A stretch of 7,244 nucleotides of DNA from an uncultured Caulobacteraceae bacterium (GTDB taxonomy: Bacteria; Pseudomonadota; Alphaproteobacteria; Caulobacterales; Caulobacteraceae), in NCBI GenBank assembly GCA_937952995.1, contig CALFYB010000295.1:1-7244 (forward strand). Reading direction: 5' to 3'. The notes under the pieces are model-generated. The model had not been told where the DNA came from. It saw only the letters and a list, made by a program, of their open reading frames with translations, and made no database searches. Position 1 is the first letter of the stretch, and every line of letters begins with the position of its first letter. Below, in pieces: positions 1-5,862 of this stretch. Made by a program: the position numbers and the translations under genes.

Positions 1-519
1 GGCTCGTTCCTGCCCGGCATTGCGCCGTCCAACGTCTATAAGTGCAAGGACGGCGACTATTTGATCGGAGCCAATCAGGACACCGTCTTTGGCCGCCTTT
101 GCGCGGCCATGGGCCGTCCCGAACTGGCCAAGGATCCACGCTATATCGACCATATTAATCGCGGCAAAAACCAGCTCGAACTGGACGCCTTGGTCGAAGA
201 CTGGACCAAGACCCTGACCGTGGACGAACTGGAGGCCCTGATGATCAAGGCGGGCGTGCCAGCCGGTAAGATCTACCGCGCGCCAGAAATGCTCGCAGAT
301 CCGCACTTTGCCGCCCGCGAGGCGATCATTGATGTGGAACATCCGCGTTGGGGCACATTGAAAATGCAAAACGTGTTCCCAAAACTGTCAGCCACTCCGG
401 GCAATGTGCGCTCCATCGCGCCGCAAACGGTCGGCCAAGACAACGCGGAGGTCTATGGTTCGATCCTCGGCCTGACGGCTAGCGATCTGGCTGATCTTCA
501 GGCCCGAGGCCTGATCTAA
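1..519 (+). CDS. CaiB/BaiF family III CoA-transferase, C-terminal part (5' end outside window)
   Basis: The reading frame is open from base 1 and ends at TAA 517-519, giving 172 residues that lack their N-terminus. The fragment begins with the pattern GIAPSNVYKCKDGDYLIGA, followed by NQDTVFGRLC and GRPELAKDPRY. This is the usual C-terminal half of family III CoA-transferases (CaiB, formyl-CoA transferase, BaiF), in which the large domain leads into a small domain ending near the 'VEHPxxG' stretch (residues about 112-120). These enzymes move CoA between acyl groups through an aspartyl-CoA thioester. The catalytic Asp lies in the N-terminal half and cannot be checked here. The acyl substrate cannot be told from this fragment. 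The gene sits 2 nt upstream of an isochorismatase-fold hydrolase and is probably cotranscribed with it. Full-length members have about 400 residues, so somewhat more than half is missing. The family call is secure; the specific function is unknown. Confidence 0.88.
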   Translation, partial: GSFLPGIAPSNVYKCKDGDYLIGANQDTVFGRLCAAMGRPELAKDPRYIDHINRGKNQLELDALVEDWTKTLTVDELEALMIKAGVPAGKIYRAPEMLADPHFAAREAIIDVEHPRWGTLKMQNVFPKLSATPGNVRSIAPQTVGQDNAEVYGSILGLTASDLADLQARGLI

Positions 520-521
520 CG

Positions 522-1163
522 ATGGGCAAGTCCGCCGAAACAGACCTGACGTCCGACTATGCAAAGGCTGGTTTCGGCGGTCGCTTGGCCTTTGGCAAGC
601 GCCCTGCCCTGTTGGTGGTCGATGTGGTGCAGGCCTATCTAGACCCCGCCGCCTCGCTCTATCTGGGTCCGTCGGGGCCAATGGCGGTCGCCAGCTTTGA
701 GCGTTTGATTGCGGCCTGCCGCGCCAAGAACATTCCAGTGATCTACACGCAGGTTGTCTATGGCGCAGAGGGACGTGACGGCGGGCTGTTTTACCAAAAG
801 GTCCCTGCCCTGAAGGCCTTTGATGCAGGTTCACCCTTAGGCGCAATCCCAACATCAATCGCCCCGCAGCCACAAGATGTTGTCGTCACCAAGCAATATG
901 CGTCGGCCTTTTTTGGCACGTCCCTCGCCTCGACGCTTCGAGCAATGGGCGTAGACACCTTAATGATCGGCGGATTTTCGACATCAGGCTGCGTACGGGC
1001 TAGCGCGCTGGATGCCTTACAAAACGGCTTTGCCCCCTTCGTGGTGGCCGACGCCTGCGCCGACCGCGACCCTCGCCCCCATGAGGCCAACCTGTTTGAT
1101 CTTCAGGCCAAATATGCCGAAGTGATCAGCGAAACCGAAGCCCTGCAAAAGATTCTCAGCTAA
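522..1163 (+). CDS. Isochorismatase-fold cysteine amidohydrolase (N-carbamoylsarcosine/maleamate amidase-like)
   Basis: A complete 213-residue protein of the isochorismatase-like hydrolase family, probably cytoplasmic because no signal peptide is seen. The family triad is visible: Asp34 in LLVVDVVQAYLDP, Lys124 in VVTKQYASAFFGT and the nucleophile Cys157 in GFSTSGCVRASALDA. The later segment ADACADRDPRPHEANLFDL (about 176-194) and the AKYAEV stretch resemble N-carbamoylsarcosine amidohydrolase and maleamate amidase more than true isochorismatases or nicotinamidases. Such enzymes hydrolyse an amide or carbamoyl C-N bond, releasing ammonia (and CO2 from carbamoyl substrates), through a thioester intermediate. 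The exact substrate is not readable. Biuret hydrolase is another family member and would make allophanate, the substrate of the enzyme encoded at 4072-5862, but the Asp-Lys spacing of 90 residues looks shorter than I recall for that enzyme. ATG 522 is the only sensible start. Its Shine-Dalgarno (GAGG 506-509) is 12 nt away, so coupling to the upstream stop (517-519) is likely. Confidence 0.9.
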   Translation: MGKSAETDLTSDYAKAGFGGRLAFGKRPALLVVDVVQAYLDPAASLYLGPSGPMAVASFERLIAACRAKNIPVIYTQVVYGAEGRDGGLFYQKVPALKAFDAGSPLGAIPTSIAPQPQDVVVTKQYASAFFGTSLASTLRAMGVDTLMIGGFSTSGCVRASALDALQNGFAPFVVADACADRDPRPHEANLFDLQAKYAEVISETEALQKILS

Positions 1164-1173
1164 ACGAGGCGGC

Positions 1174-1189
1174 GGCGCTGCTTAGCGCT
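1174..1189 (+). terminator. Short hairpin just after the isochorismatase-like gene; possible weak terminator
   Basis: GCGCT (1175-1179) and AGCGC (1184-1188) form a perfect 5-bp stem with a GCTT loop, extendable by a G-U pair to 1174/1189. It starts 11 nt after the stop codon. No T-run follows closely (only TTT near 1200), so it does not meet the usual criteria for intrinsic termination. Stabilisation of the mRNA end or chance are alternatives. Confidence 0.25.
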
Positions 1190-1204
1190 CCGAACGCTGT
1201 TTGA

Positions 1205-1249
1205 TGCTGAAAGGGGCACAGGGTGCCTGCGCCGCTCAATTTTTCAGCA
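1205..1249 (+). other. Nested stem-loop in the intergenic region upstream of the ABC importer
   Basis: TGCTGAAA (1205-1212) is the exact reverse complement of TTTCAGCA (1242-1249), an 8-bp outer stem. Inside it, GGGCAC (1214-1219) pairs with GTGCCT (1223-1228), including one G-U pair, across a 3-nt loop. A run of five T (1240-1244) is partly used in the outer stem. The inner hairpin plus the downstream T-run could act as a terminator for the upstream pair, and forming the outer stem would hide that T-run. It could also be a structured leader of the binding-protein mRNA. The pairing is directly visible; any function is inference. Confidence 0.35.
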
Positions 1250-1306
1250 ACAGTTCCGGAAGGCACCAGAGACGTTCGGTAGGCTTTGGTTATTACGAAT
1301 TCTCCG

Positions 1307-1321
1307 TGCGGTATTACCGCA
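1307..1321. promoter_or_regulatory. 15-nt palindrome, candidate operator for the ABC importer operon
   Basis: TGCGGTATTACCGCA consists of two 7-nt arms that are exact reverse complements around a single central base. It lies 32 nt upstream of the GTG start of the binding-protein gene, in the only intergenic gap large enough for a promoter. A dimeric repressor or activator could bind such a site. No convincing -35/-10 pair was identified next to it. The nearby TTATTAC (1290-1296) partly repeats the TATTAC core. It could also form a short hairpin in the leader RNA. Confidence 0.35.
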
Positions 1322-1341
1322 ACAGCCGATCCCGGCCCGCT

Positions 1342-1346
1342 GGAGG
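1342..1346 (+). promoter_or_regulatory. Ribosome binding site GGAGG for the GTG start of the binding protein
   Basis: GGAGG is separated by 7 nt from GTG 1354. An in-frame TGA at 1348-1350 lies two codons upstream of that GTG, so no earlier start in this frame is possible. The ATG at 1347 is out of frame and leads only to a short frame. Confidence 0.8.
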
Positions 1347-1353
1347 ATGAAAC

Positions 1354-2454
1354 GTGAAGTCCCTTTTCAATGGCGTTCAAATCGCCGCAGCCGTTGCCGC
1401 CGCGGGTCTGGTGCTCACCGGATGCGGTCCTAAGACCGAGCCTGCCAAGGCACCTGTTGCCACTGCGGCCAAGACCTACACCATCGGCTGGACCATCTAT
1501 GCCGGATGGATGCCATGGCCCTATGCCCAGCAAGCCGGGATCGTGAAAAAGTGGGCCGACAAGTACGGCGTCGACATCAAGCTGGTGCAGATCAATGACT
1601 ATGCCGAGAGCCTGAACCAGTACACGGCGGGCAAGCTGGACGGCGTCACCGCCACCAATATGGACGCCCTGACCGTGCCCGCAGCGGGCGGCAAGGACAC
1701 CACAGTCCTGATGCTGGGCGACTATTCCAACGGCAATGACGGGGTCATCCTCAAGGGTGCCAACAGCCTAGCCGACATCAAGGGCCGTCCGGTCAATCTG
1801 GTACAGTTCTCCGTCTCGCACTATTTGCTGGCCCGCGCGCTAGAGACCGCTGGCCTCAAGGCCTCGGACGTCAAGGTCGTCAACACCTCAGATGCTGACA
1901 TTGTCGCCGCCTTCGCTGCGCCAGAAACCAAGGCCCTCGTCACCTGGAACCCGCAACTGTCCGAAGTCGCCAAACAGTCCGGCGCAAAGCTGGTCTTTGA
2001 TAGCTCCAAGATCCCCGGAGAGATTCTCGATGGCCTGATGGTCAGTTCCGATGCCCTGAAGGCCAACCCCAATCTGGGCAAGGCCCTGACCGGCATCTGG
2101 TACGAGACCTTGGCGCTGGCCACCGCCCAGACCCCTGAAGGCAAGGCCGCCCGCGAGGCCATGGCCAAGCTGTCCGGCACCGATCTGGCTGGGTTCGAAG
2201 CGCAGCTCAAGACCACCCACCTCTATGTCGATCCCAAGTCAGCCCTTGCCGCAACCGTCAGCCCAGATCTGGTGACGGCCAATGACCGGGTGCGCAAGTT
2301 CAGCTTTGACAATGGCCTGTTCGGTCAAGGTGCCAAGTCGGTCGACGCCATCGGCATCGAATTTCCCGGCGGCAAGATCCTAGGCGATCCGGCCAATGTG
2401 AAGCTGCACTTTGACACGACCTATGTGCAGCAAGCCGCCGAAGGCAAGCTTTAG
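1354..2454 (+). CDS. ABC importer periplasmic binding lipoprotein, NitT/TauT type, urea-carboxylase-associated
   Basis: A 366-residue substrate-binding protein. It starts at GTG with a short lipoprotein signal: Met-Lys, a hydrophobic stretch (about 8-21) and the lipobox LTGC with Cys24. Gly at +2 predicts the outer-membrane side rather than retention in the inner membrane. An Ala/Pro-rich tether (about 25-40) leads to the mature domain beginning YTIGWTIYAGWMPWPYA, typical of SsuA/TauA/NMT1-like binding proteins. LDGVTATNMDAL (about 94-105) is the 'kxDaa' motif of that superfamily, and VNLVQFSVSHYLLARAL starts the second lobe. This long subtype (~360 residues) is known from urea-carboxylase gene regions, where it has been given its own protein family. 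The ligand is not established by sequence; guanidine, urea or a related small nitrogen compound is inferred from the convergent carboxylase and allophanate hydrolase. The first gene of a three-gene transport operon, its stop lies 27 nt before the permease start. Confidence 0.88.
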   Translation: MKSLFNGVQIAAAVAAAGLVLTGCGPKTEPAKAPVATAAKTYTIGWTIYAGWMPWPYAQQAGIVKKWADKYGVDIKLVQINDYAESLNQYTAGKLDGVTATNMDALTVPAAGGKDTTVLMLGDYSNGNDGVILKGANSLADIKGRPVNLVQFSVSHYLLARALETAGLKASDVKVVNTSDADIVAAFAAPETKALVTWNPQLSEVAKQSGAKLVFDSSKIPGEILDGLMVSSDALKANPNLGKALTGIWYETLALATAQTPEGKAAREAMAKLSGTDLAGFEAQLKTTHLYVDPKSALAATVSPDLVTANDRVRKFSFDNGLFGQGAKSVDAIGIEFPGGKILGDPANVKLHFDTTYVQQAAEGKL

Positions 2455-2469
2455 GTTTGATTGGATAAT

Positions 2470-2474
2470 AGGGG
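2470..2474 (+). promoter_or_regulatory. Ribosome binding site AGGGG deciding the permease start
   Basis: AGGGG ends 7 nt before ATG 2482. The alternative start, TTG 2461, would add seven residues but has no good Shine-Dalgarno upstream, and this site would then lie inside the gene. ATG 2482 is therefore preferred. Confidence 0.65.
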
Positions 2475-2481
2475 CCGCCCC

Positions 2482-3300
2482 ATGCGTCGTTTGCTCAACA
2501 TTAGGCCTCGCGGGGGCGGCCGGATACTCTTAGGGCTGGTGCCACTCTTGGCCGTAGCCCTGTTCTATCTGGGCGCTTCTGAGGCGCGCCACGCCCAAAA
2601 TGCCCACGACAAGCTCCTGCCCACCGCTTCGGCCATGGTCGAGGCCGTCAAGATGATGGCCACCGTCGATCCCCTGACCGGTGAAGCCCCGCTATTGGTG
2701 GACACAGCCGCCAGTCTTAAGCGCATCGGTACCGCGCTGGTGATCGCCACGAGCATCACCTTAATTTTGGGATTGGTCATTGGGCTCTTGCCGATGATGA
2801 AGGCCGGGATGGGCCCTCTGGTGGCGGCCATAGCGGTTATCCCGCCTATCGCCATCTTACCCATCCTGTTCATTGTCTTTGGCCTCGGGGAGGTCTCCAA
2901 AATTGCCCTGATCGTGATTGGTATTACCCCGGTCATGGTCCGAGATCTGGCCGCCCATGTCGGGGCGATCCCAGAAGAACAACTGATCAAGGCCCAGACG
3001 CTGGGTGCCAGCACTTGGCAAACCGCCCTTAGGGTCGCCCTACCCCAAGCCATGCCGCGCCTCTTAATGGCTGTCAGCCTAGCCCTCGGTCCAGCCTGGG
3101 TGTTCCTGATCTCCGCCGAGGCCATCGCCGCCGATGTTGGGCTTGGCTACCGGATCTTCCTCGTCAGGCGCTACCTGTCGATGGACATCATCATTCCCTA
3201 TGTCATCTGGATCTCGCTATTGGCGGTGCTGATGGATGTTGCCCTGACATTGATCAGCCGCCGGGCCTTCCCGTGGGCCCACCCGAAGGGAGGCCACTAA
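2482..3300 (+). CDS. ABC importer permease, BPD_transp_1 fold, NitT/TauT type
   Basis: A 272-residue integral inner-membrane protein. Six hydrophobic segments can be read, at about residues 15-32, 86-105, 112-134, 140-156, 195-217 and 236-258. Between the fourth and fifth lies the cytoplasmic EAA loop (about 165-191): KAQTLGASTWQTALRVALPQ, with the conserved Gly and the trailing LP, which docks on the ATPase. Length and topology are those of SsuC/TauC/NrtB-like permeases, which probably work as homodimers. A polar loop of about 50 residues (33-82) between the first two membrane segments probably faces the periplasm and is typical of the urea-carboxylase-linked subtype as far as I can judge. 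Start chosen at ATG 2482 because of AGGGG at 2470-2474. The TAA stop is followed after 1 nt by the ATPase start, and GGGAGG at 3288-3293, inside this gene, serves as that gene's ribosome binding site. Confidence 0.9.
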   Translation: MRRLLNIRPRGGGRILLGLVPLLAVALFYLGASEARHAQNAHDKLLPTASAMVEAVKMMATVDPLTGEAPLLVDTAASLKRIGTALVIATSITLILGLVIGLLPMMKAGMGPLVAAIAVIPPIAILPILFIVFGLGEVSKIALIVIGITPVMVRDLAAHVGAIPEEQLIKAQTLGASTWQTALRVALPQAMPRLLMAVSLALGPAWVFLISAEAIAADVGLGYRIFLVRRYLSMDIIIPYVIWISLLAVLMDVALTLISRRAFPWAHPKGGH

Positions 3301-3301
3301 T

Positions 3302-4075
3302 ATGGCGCTGCTAGATTTCAGCAATGTCTGGGTCGAATATGGCGACAAGGTCGTGCTCGAGCAGGTGGACCTGTCCATCGAGGCGGGCTCCTTTGTCTCG
3401 ATTGTTGGCCCATCGGGGGCGGGCAAGAGCACCTTCCTGCGCCTCGCCCTCGGACAGGAGCGCCCGACGCAGGGGTCCATCTGGCTGGATGGCGAGCCCC
3501 TGACGCCGGAGCCGGGCCCCGACCGGGGCGTGGTCTTTCAACGCTACTCGGTGTTCCCCCACATGAGCGCACGGGACAATGTGGTGTTTGGCCTCGATTG
3601 TGCCGGATCGCCGCTCTTAGGCCGCTTAACCGGCGCTCGTCGCCGCGCGGCCGTCGCTGAGGCTGAAGCCATGCTCGAAGCCGTCGGTCTTGGCGATGCA
3701 GTCAATGTCTTTCCAGCCCAGCTGTCCGGCGGCATGCAGCAGCGCCTCGCCATCGCTCAGGCCCTGATCAAGAAGCCGCGCATCCTATTGCTAGACGAGC
3801 CCTTCGGCGCGCTGGACCCCGGCTCACGGCTAGACATGCACGAGCTGATCACCAAGCTTTGGCGCGAACATGGTTTGACCATCATGATGGTCACGCACGA
3901 CATCAAAGAAGCCTTCAAACTCGGCACACGCGTGCTGGCGTTCGACAAGCGTCGCCGCGATCCGCAGGCCCCGCACCGCTATGGCTCGACCGCCGTCTAC
4001 GATTTTCCATTGGACAAGAAGGACACCGTCATCCCCGAAGCCTTAACGCGGATGACGGCACCGTCAGAGGGCTAG
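3302..4075 (+). CDS. ABC importer ATPase, NitT/TauT type
   Basis: A 257-residue nucleotide-binding subunit that powers the importer from the cytoplasmic face. All ATPase motifs are intact: Walker A GPSGAGKST (36-44), Q-loop Gln80 in VVFQRYSVFPHMSARDNV, signature LSGGMQQR (141-148), Walker B ILLLDEP (161-167), D-loop GALD (169-172) and switch His199 in MMVTHD. The Walker and signature layout matches SsuB/TauD-neighbour TauB/NrtD proteins. The C-terminal ~45 residues (FDKRRRDPQAPHRYG and on) form a tail beyond the core fold that I associate with the urea-carboxylase-linked subgroup. Start at ATG 3302, with GGGAGG 8 nt upstream and 1 nt after the permease stop, so translation is coupled. Its TAG stop (4073-4075) shares a CTAG palindrome with the stop of the convergent allophanate hydrolase gene, giving a 4-nt tail overlap. 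Confidence 0.93.
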   Translation: MALLDFSNVWVEYGDKVVLEQVDLSIEAGSFVSIVGPSGAGKSTFLRLALGQERPTQGSIWLDGEPLTPEPGPDRGVVFQRYSVFPHMSARDNVVFGLDCAGSPLLGRLTGARRRAAVAEAEAMLEAVGLGDAVNVFPAQLSGGMQQRLAIAQALIKKPRILLLDEPFGALDPGSRLDMHELITKLWREHGLTIMMVTHDIKEAFKLGTRVLAFDKRRRDPQAPHRYGSTAVYDFPLDKKDTVIPEALTRMTAPSEG

Positions 4076-4088
4076 CCCGCCAGTGACG
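4053..4088. other. Inverted repeats at the convergent gene junction, shared CTAG stop
   Basis: GGGCTAGCCC (4069-4078) is a perfect palindrome whose CTAG core supplies the TAG stop of both convergent genes. It is flanked by CGTCA (4062-4066) and TGACG (4084-4088), which can pair around it. CCGTCA (4061-4066) can instead pair with TGACGG (4053-4058). The element could fold in RNA from either strand and might slow or end transcription in both directions. No T-run follows on either strand, so a classical terminator is not supported, and much of it is constrained by coding. Confidence 0.4.
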
Positions 4089-5862
4089 CAATATAGGCAC
4101 GCCAGCCGCCCAAGGCGGTGATGTCCGTGGCCCCGTCGAGCGCACGCGGTTCGGCGACAAATCCCTTCACCGATGTGCCATCGGCTAGGGTCACGGTGCC
4201 AATGGCAAGGGGCGCGGGTACCTCGGCGACAAAGCTGCCAAAGGCCTCGAAGTCCAGTTCATAGACCTCGACCGCGATGGCTGCGCCGCCCTCTGCGCCC
4301 GCATGGATCAAGGCCGGCTTGGGCGGCGTGGTCTGCGCCATCGCATAGAGGCGATAACTAGGCGCGGTCTGCGTGGCGACCACCAGACGGGCATCGCGCG
4401 AGGTCAGTTGCCAGTGCAGCGGCATCCCAGCCAGATGAGCGCCGACCACGGCCAGCTTGACGCCCGGCTTGCGCGGCGTGGTGTCCAGAGCGGGGGTCTC
4501 GGCCATGGGGAAGGTCTCCAGATAACGCTCGGCAAGGCCAAGCAGGGCACGGTCGGCAAAGGCCGGACCGATCAGGGTGACGCCAAAGCCGGTGGCGTTC
4601 GCACGAAATCCTGCGGGTACGGCCAGTGCGCTCATGTCCAGCAGGTTCACGAAATTGGTATAGAGGCCCAGGTTGGCGTTCAGGGCCAAGGGCTCGGCCA
4701 GCACCTCTTTCAGGCGATAGATCGTTGGGGCGGTGGGGAGCAGCATGACATCCACCGCCTCCCAGATCGCCTCGGCCTCGCGCCGGAAGGCTTCCAGAGC
4801 ATAGAGGCCCTTGAAGGTCTCGACGGCACTGACACTCAGCCCGCCTTGGACGATGGCCCGGACCGTCGGATGGATGGCACCGGGGGCATCGCGCAGCAGA
4901 TCTTCGACCGCTGCAGTGCGTTCGGCCACCCACGGACCGCTATAGAGTAGCTTGGCTGTGTCCAGCAGCGGGGCAATGTCGATCTCGACCGCCGTTCCGC
5001 CCGCTGCGGTCATGCGCGCGATGGCCGCCTCGTAAAGGGCAGCGGACTCCTCGTCCCCGAGGAACAGGCGCTGATCCGCGCGAGGCACGCCAAACCGAAA
5101 GGCTCCGCGCGGCGTCGCCATCACTGTGGCTGGCGCACGGCGTGAATAGGGGTCTTCGACGTCAAATTCCGTCAGCACACTATCGACCAACGCCGCACCG
5201 GCCAGATCATCGGCAAAGACACTGATGCAGTCGAGCGAGCGGCAGGCTGGCACAAGCCCCCTTGTGCTCCACCGCCCCTTGCTGGGCTTGAGGCCCATCA
5301 GATGGTTGATCGCGGCAGGCACGCGGCCTGAGCCCGCCGTATCGGTGCCCAGCGCAAAGGCCACCAGACCCGCCGCCACGGCCACGGCGGACCCCGAGCT
5401 GGACCCCCCGCTAACATAGGCCTGATTGAACACGCAGACCGGCGCGCCATAGGGACTGCGAGCCCCAACTAGGCCCGTCGCAAACTGATCGAGATTGGTT
5501 TTGCCGATCAGGATCGCGCCCGCCGCGATCAGCTGTTCGACCACACGCGCCGAGCGGTCCGGCACATAGGCAAAGGCTGGACAGGCGGCCGAGGTCGCCA
5601 TCCCGGCCACATCAATATTGTCCTTCACCGCAAAGGGCACGCCCGCTAGCGGCAAGACCTCCCCCGCCTTAATCCGAGCGTCAACCTGCGCCGCTGCCGC
5701 CAAAACGGCCTGAGGCGAGCATTTCAAGATCCAGGTTTGCGGCTGGATCAGGTCATAGGCCTCCACCGCATCGAGGACGGCTTGCGCAACCAAGACGGCG
5801 CTGGACCCCGCCTGCACCGACCCAGCGATGGCGGTAACGTTCAAACGTTCGACTTGGCTCAT
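4072..5862 (-). CDS. atzF: Allophanate hydrolase (AtzF/DUR1-type)
   Basis: A 596-residue cytoplasmic enzyme that hydrolyses allophanate to ammonia and CO2, the second step of the urea amidolyase route. The N-terminal amidase-signature domain (about 1-460) has the complete Ser-cisSer-Lys triad: Lys80 in GVPFAVKDNIDV, Ser154 in SGGSSSGSA and nucleophile Ser178 in GTDTAGSGRVPA. The spacings of 74 and 24 residues match those I recall for AtzF. The stretch LYTNFVNLLDMSALAVPAGF (400-419) is characteristic of allophanate hydrolases among amidases. A C-terminal domain (about 468-596), starting KLAVVGAHLAGMPLHWQL, is the gamma-glutamylcyclotransferase-like domain that finishes the reaction in two-domain members. 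The length is normal for the family. The ATG at 5862-5860 overlaps the carboxylase stop as ATGA, with GAGGAGG 7 nt upstream, so the two are coupled. The TAG stop overlaps the convergent ATPase stop. The symbol reflects family; dur1-like would fit as well. Confidence 0.95.
   Translation of the reverse strand: MSQVERLNVTAIAGSVQAGSSAVLVAQAVLDAVEAYDLIQPQTWILKCSPQAVLAAAAQVDARIKAGEVLPLAGVPFAVKDNIDVAGMATSAACPAFAYVPDRSARVVEQLIAAGAILIGKTNLDQFATGLVGARSPYGAPVCVFNQAYVSGGSSSGSAVAVAAGLVAFALGTDTAGSGRVPAAINHLMGLKPSKGRWSTRGLVPACRSLDCISVFADDLAGAALVDSVLTEFDVEDPYSRRAPATVMATPRGAFRFGVPRADQRLFLGDEESAALYEAAIARMTAAGGTAVEIDIAPLLDTAKLLYSGPWVAERTAAVEDLLRDAPGAIHPTVRAIVQGGLSVSAVETFKGLYALEAFRREAEAIWEAVDVMLLPTAPTIYRLKEVLAEPLALNANLGLYTNFVNLLDMSALAVPAGFRANATGFGVTLIGPAFADRALLGLAERYLETFPMAETPALDTTPRKPGVKLAVVGAHLAGMPLHWQLTSRDARLVVATQTAPSYRLYAMAQTTPPKPALIHAGAEGGAAIAVEVYELDFEAFGSFVAEVPAPLAIGTVTLADGTSVKGFVAEPRALDGATDITALGGWRAYIASLAG

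Noticed and set aside
388..873. Minus-strand open frame of 161 codons across the CoA-transferase/isochorismatase junction
   Set aside because: Arg/Pro-rich shadow of two well-supported genes on the other strand, with no recognisable motif.
1254..1261. TTCCGGAA palindrome in the intergenic region
   Set aside because: Eight-base palindromes are expected by chance and nothing around it adds support.
1286..1317. A sigma-70-like promoter (TTGGTT with a TATTAC hexamer) before the binding-protein gene
   Set aside because: The spacing (about 20 nt) and hexamer match are poor, so it is not listed as a promoter.
1164..1353. Guanidine-I (ykkC), mini-ykkC or guanidine-III riboswitch upstream of the importer
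   Set aside because: The conserved ykkC blocks (CTAGGG-type start, GTCCGAGAG, ACACGG and the final AAAAGCCCGGGAGA-like segment) could not be found, nor tandem hairpins with ACGR loops. A covariance-model search (Infernal with the Rfam models) would be decisive.
2461..2481. TTG 2461 as the permease start
   Set aside because: It lacks a good Shine-Dalgarno, whereas ATG 2482 has AGGGG at ideal spacing.
4303..4950. Plus-strand open frame of 215 codons antisense to allophanate hydrolase
   Set aside because: Its sequence is the Gly/Gln/Arg-rich type produced by high-GC antisense reading, with no domain or ribosome binding site, and it lies wholly within a convincing gene.
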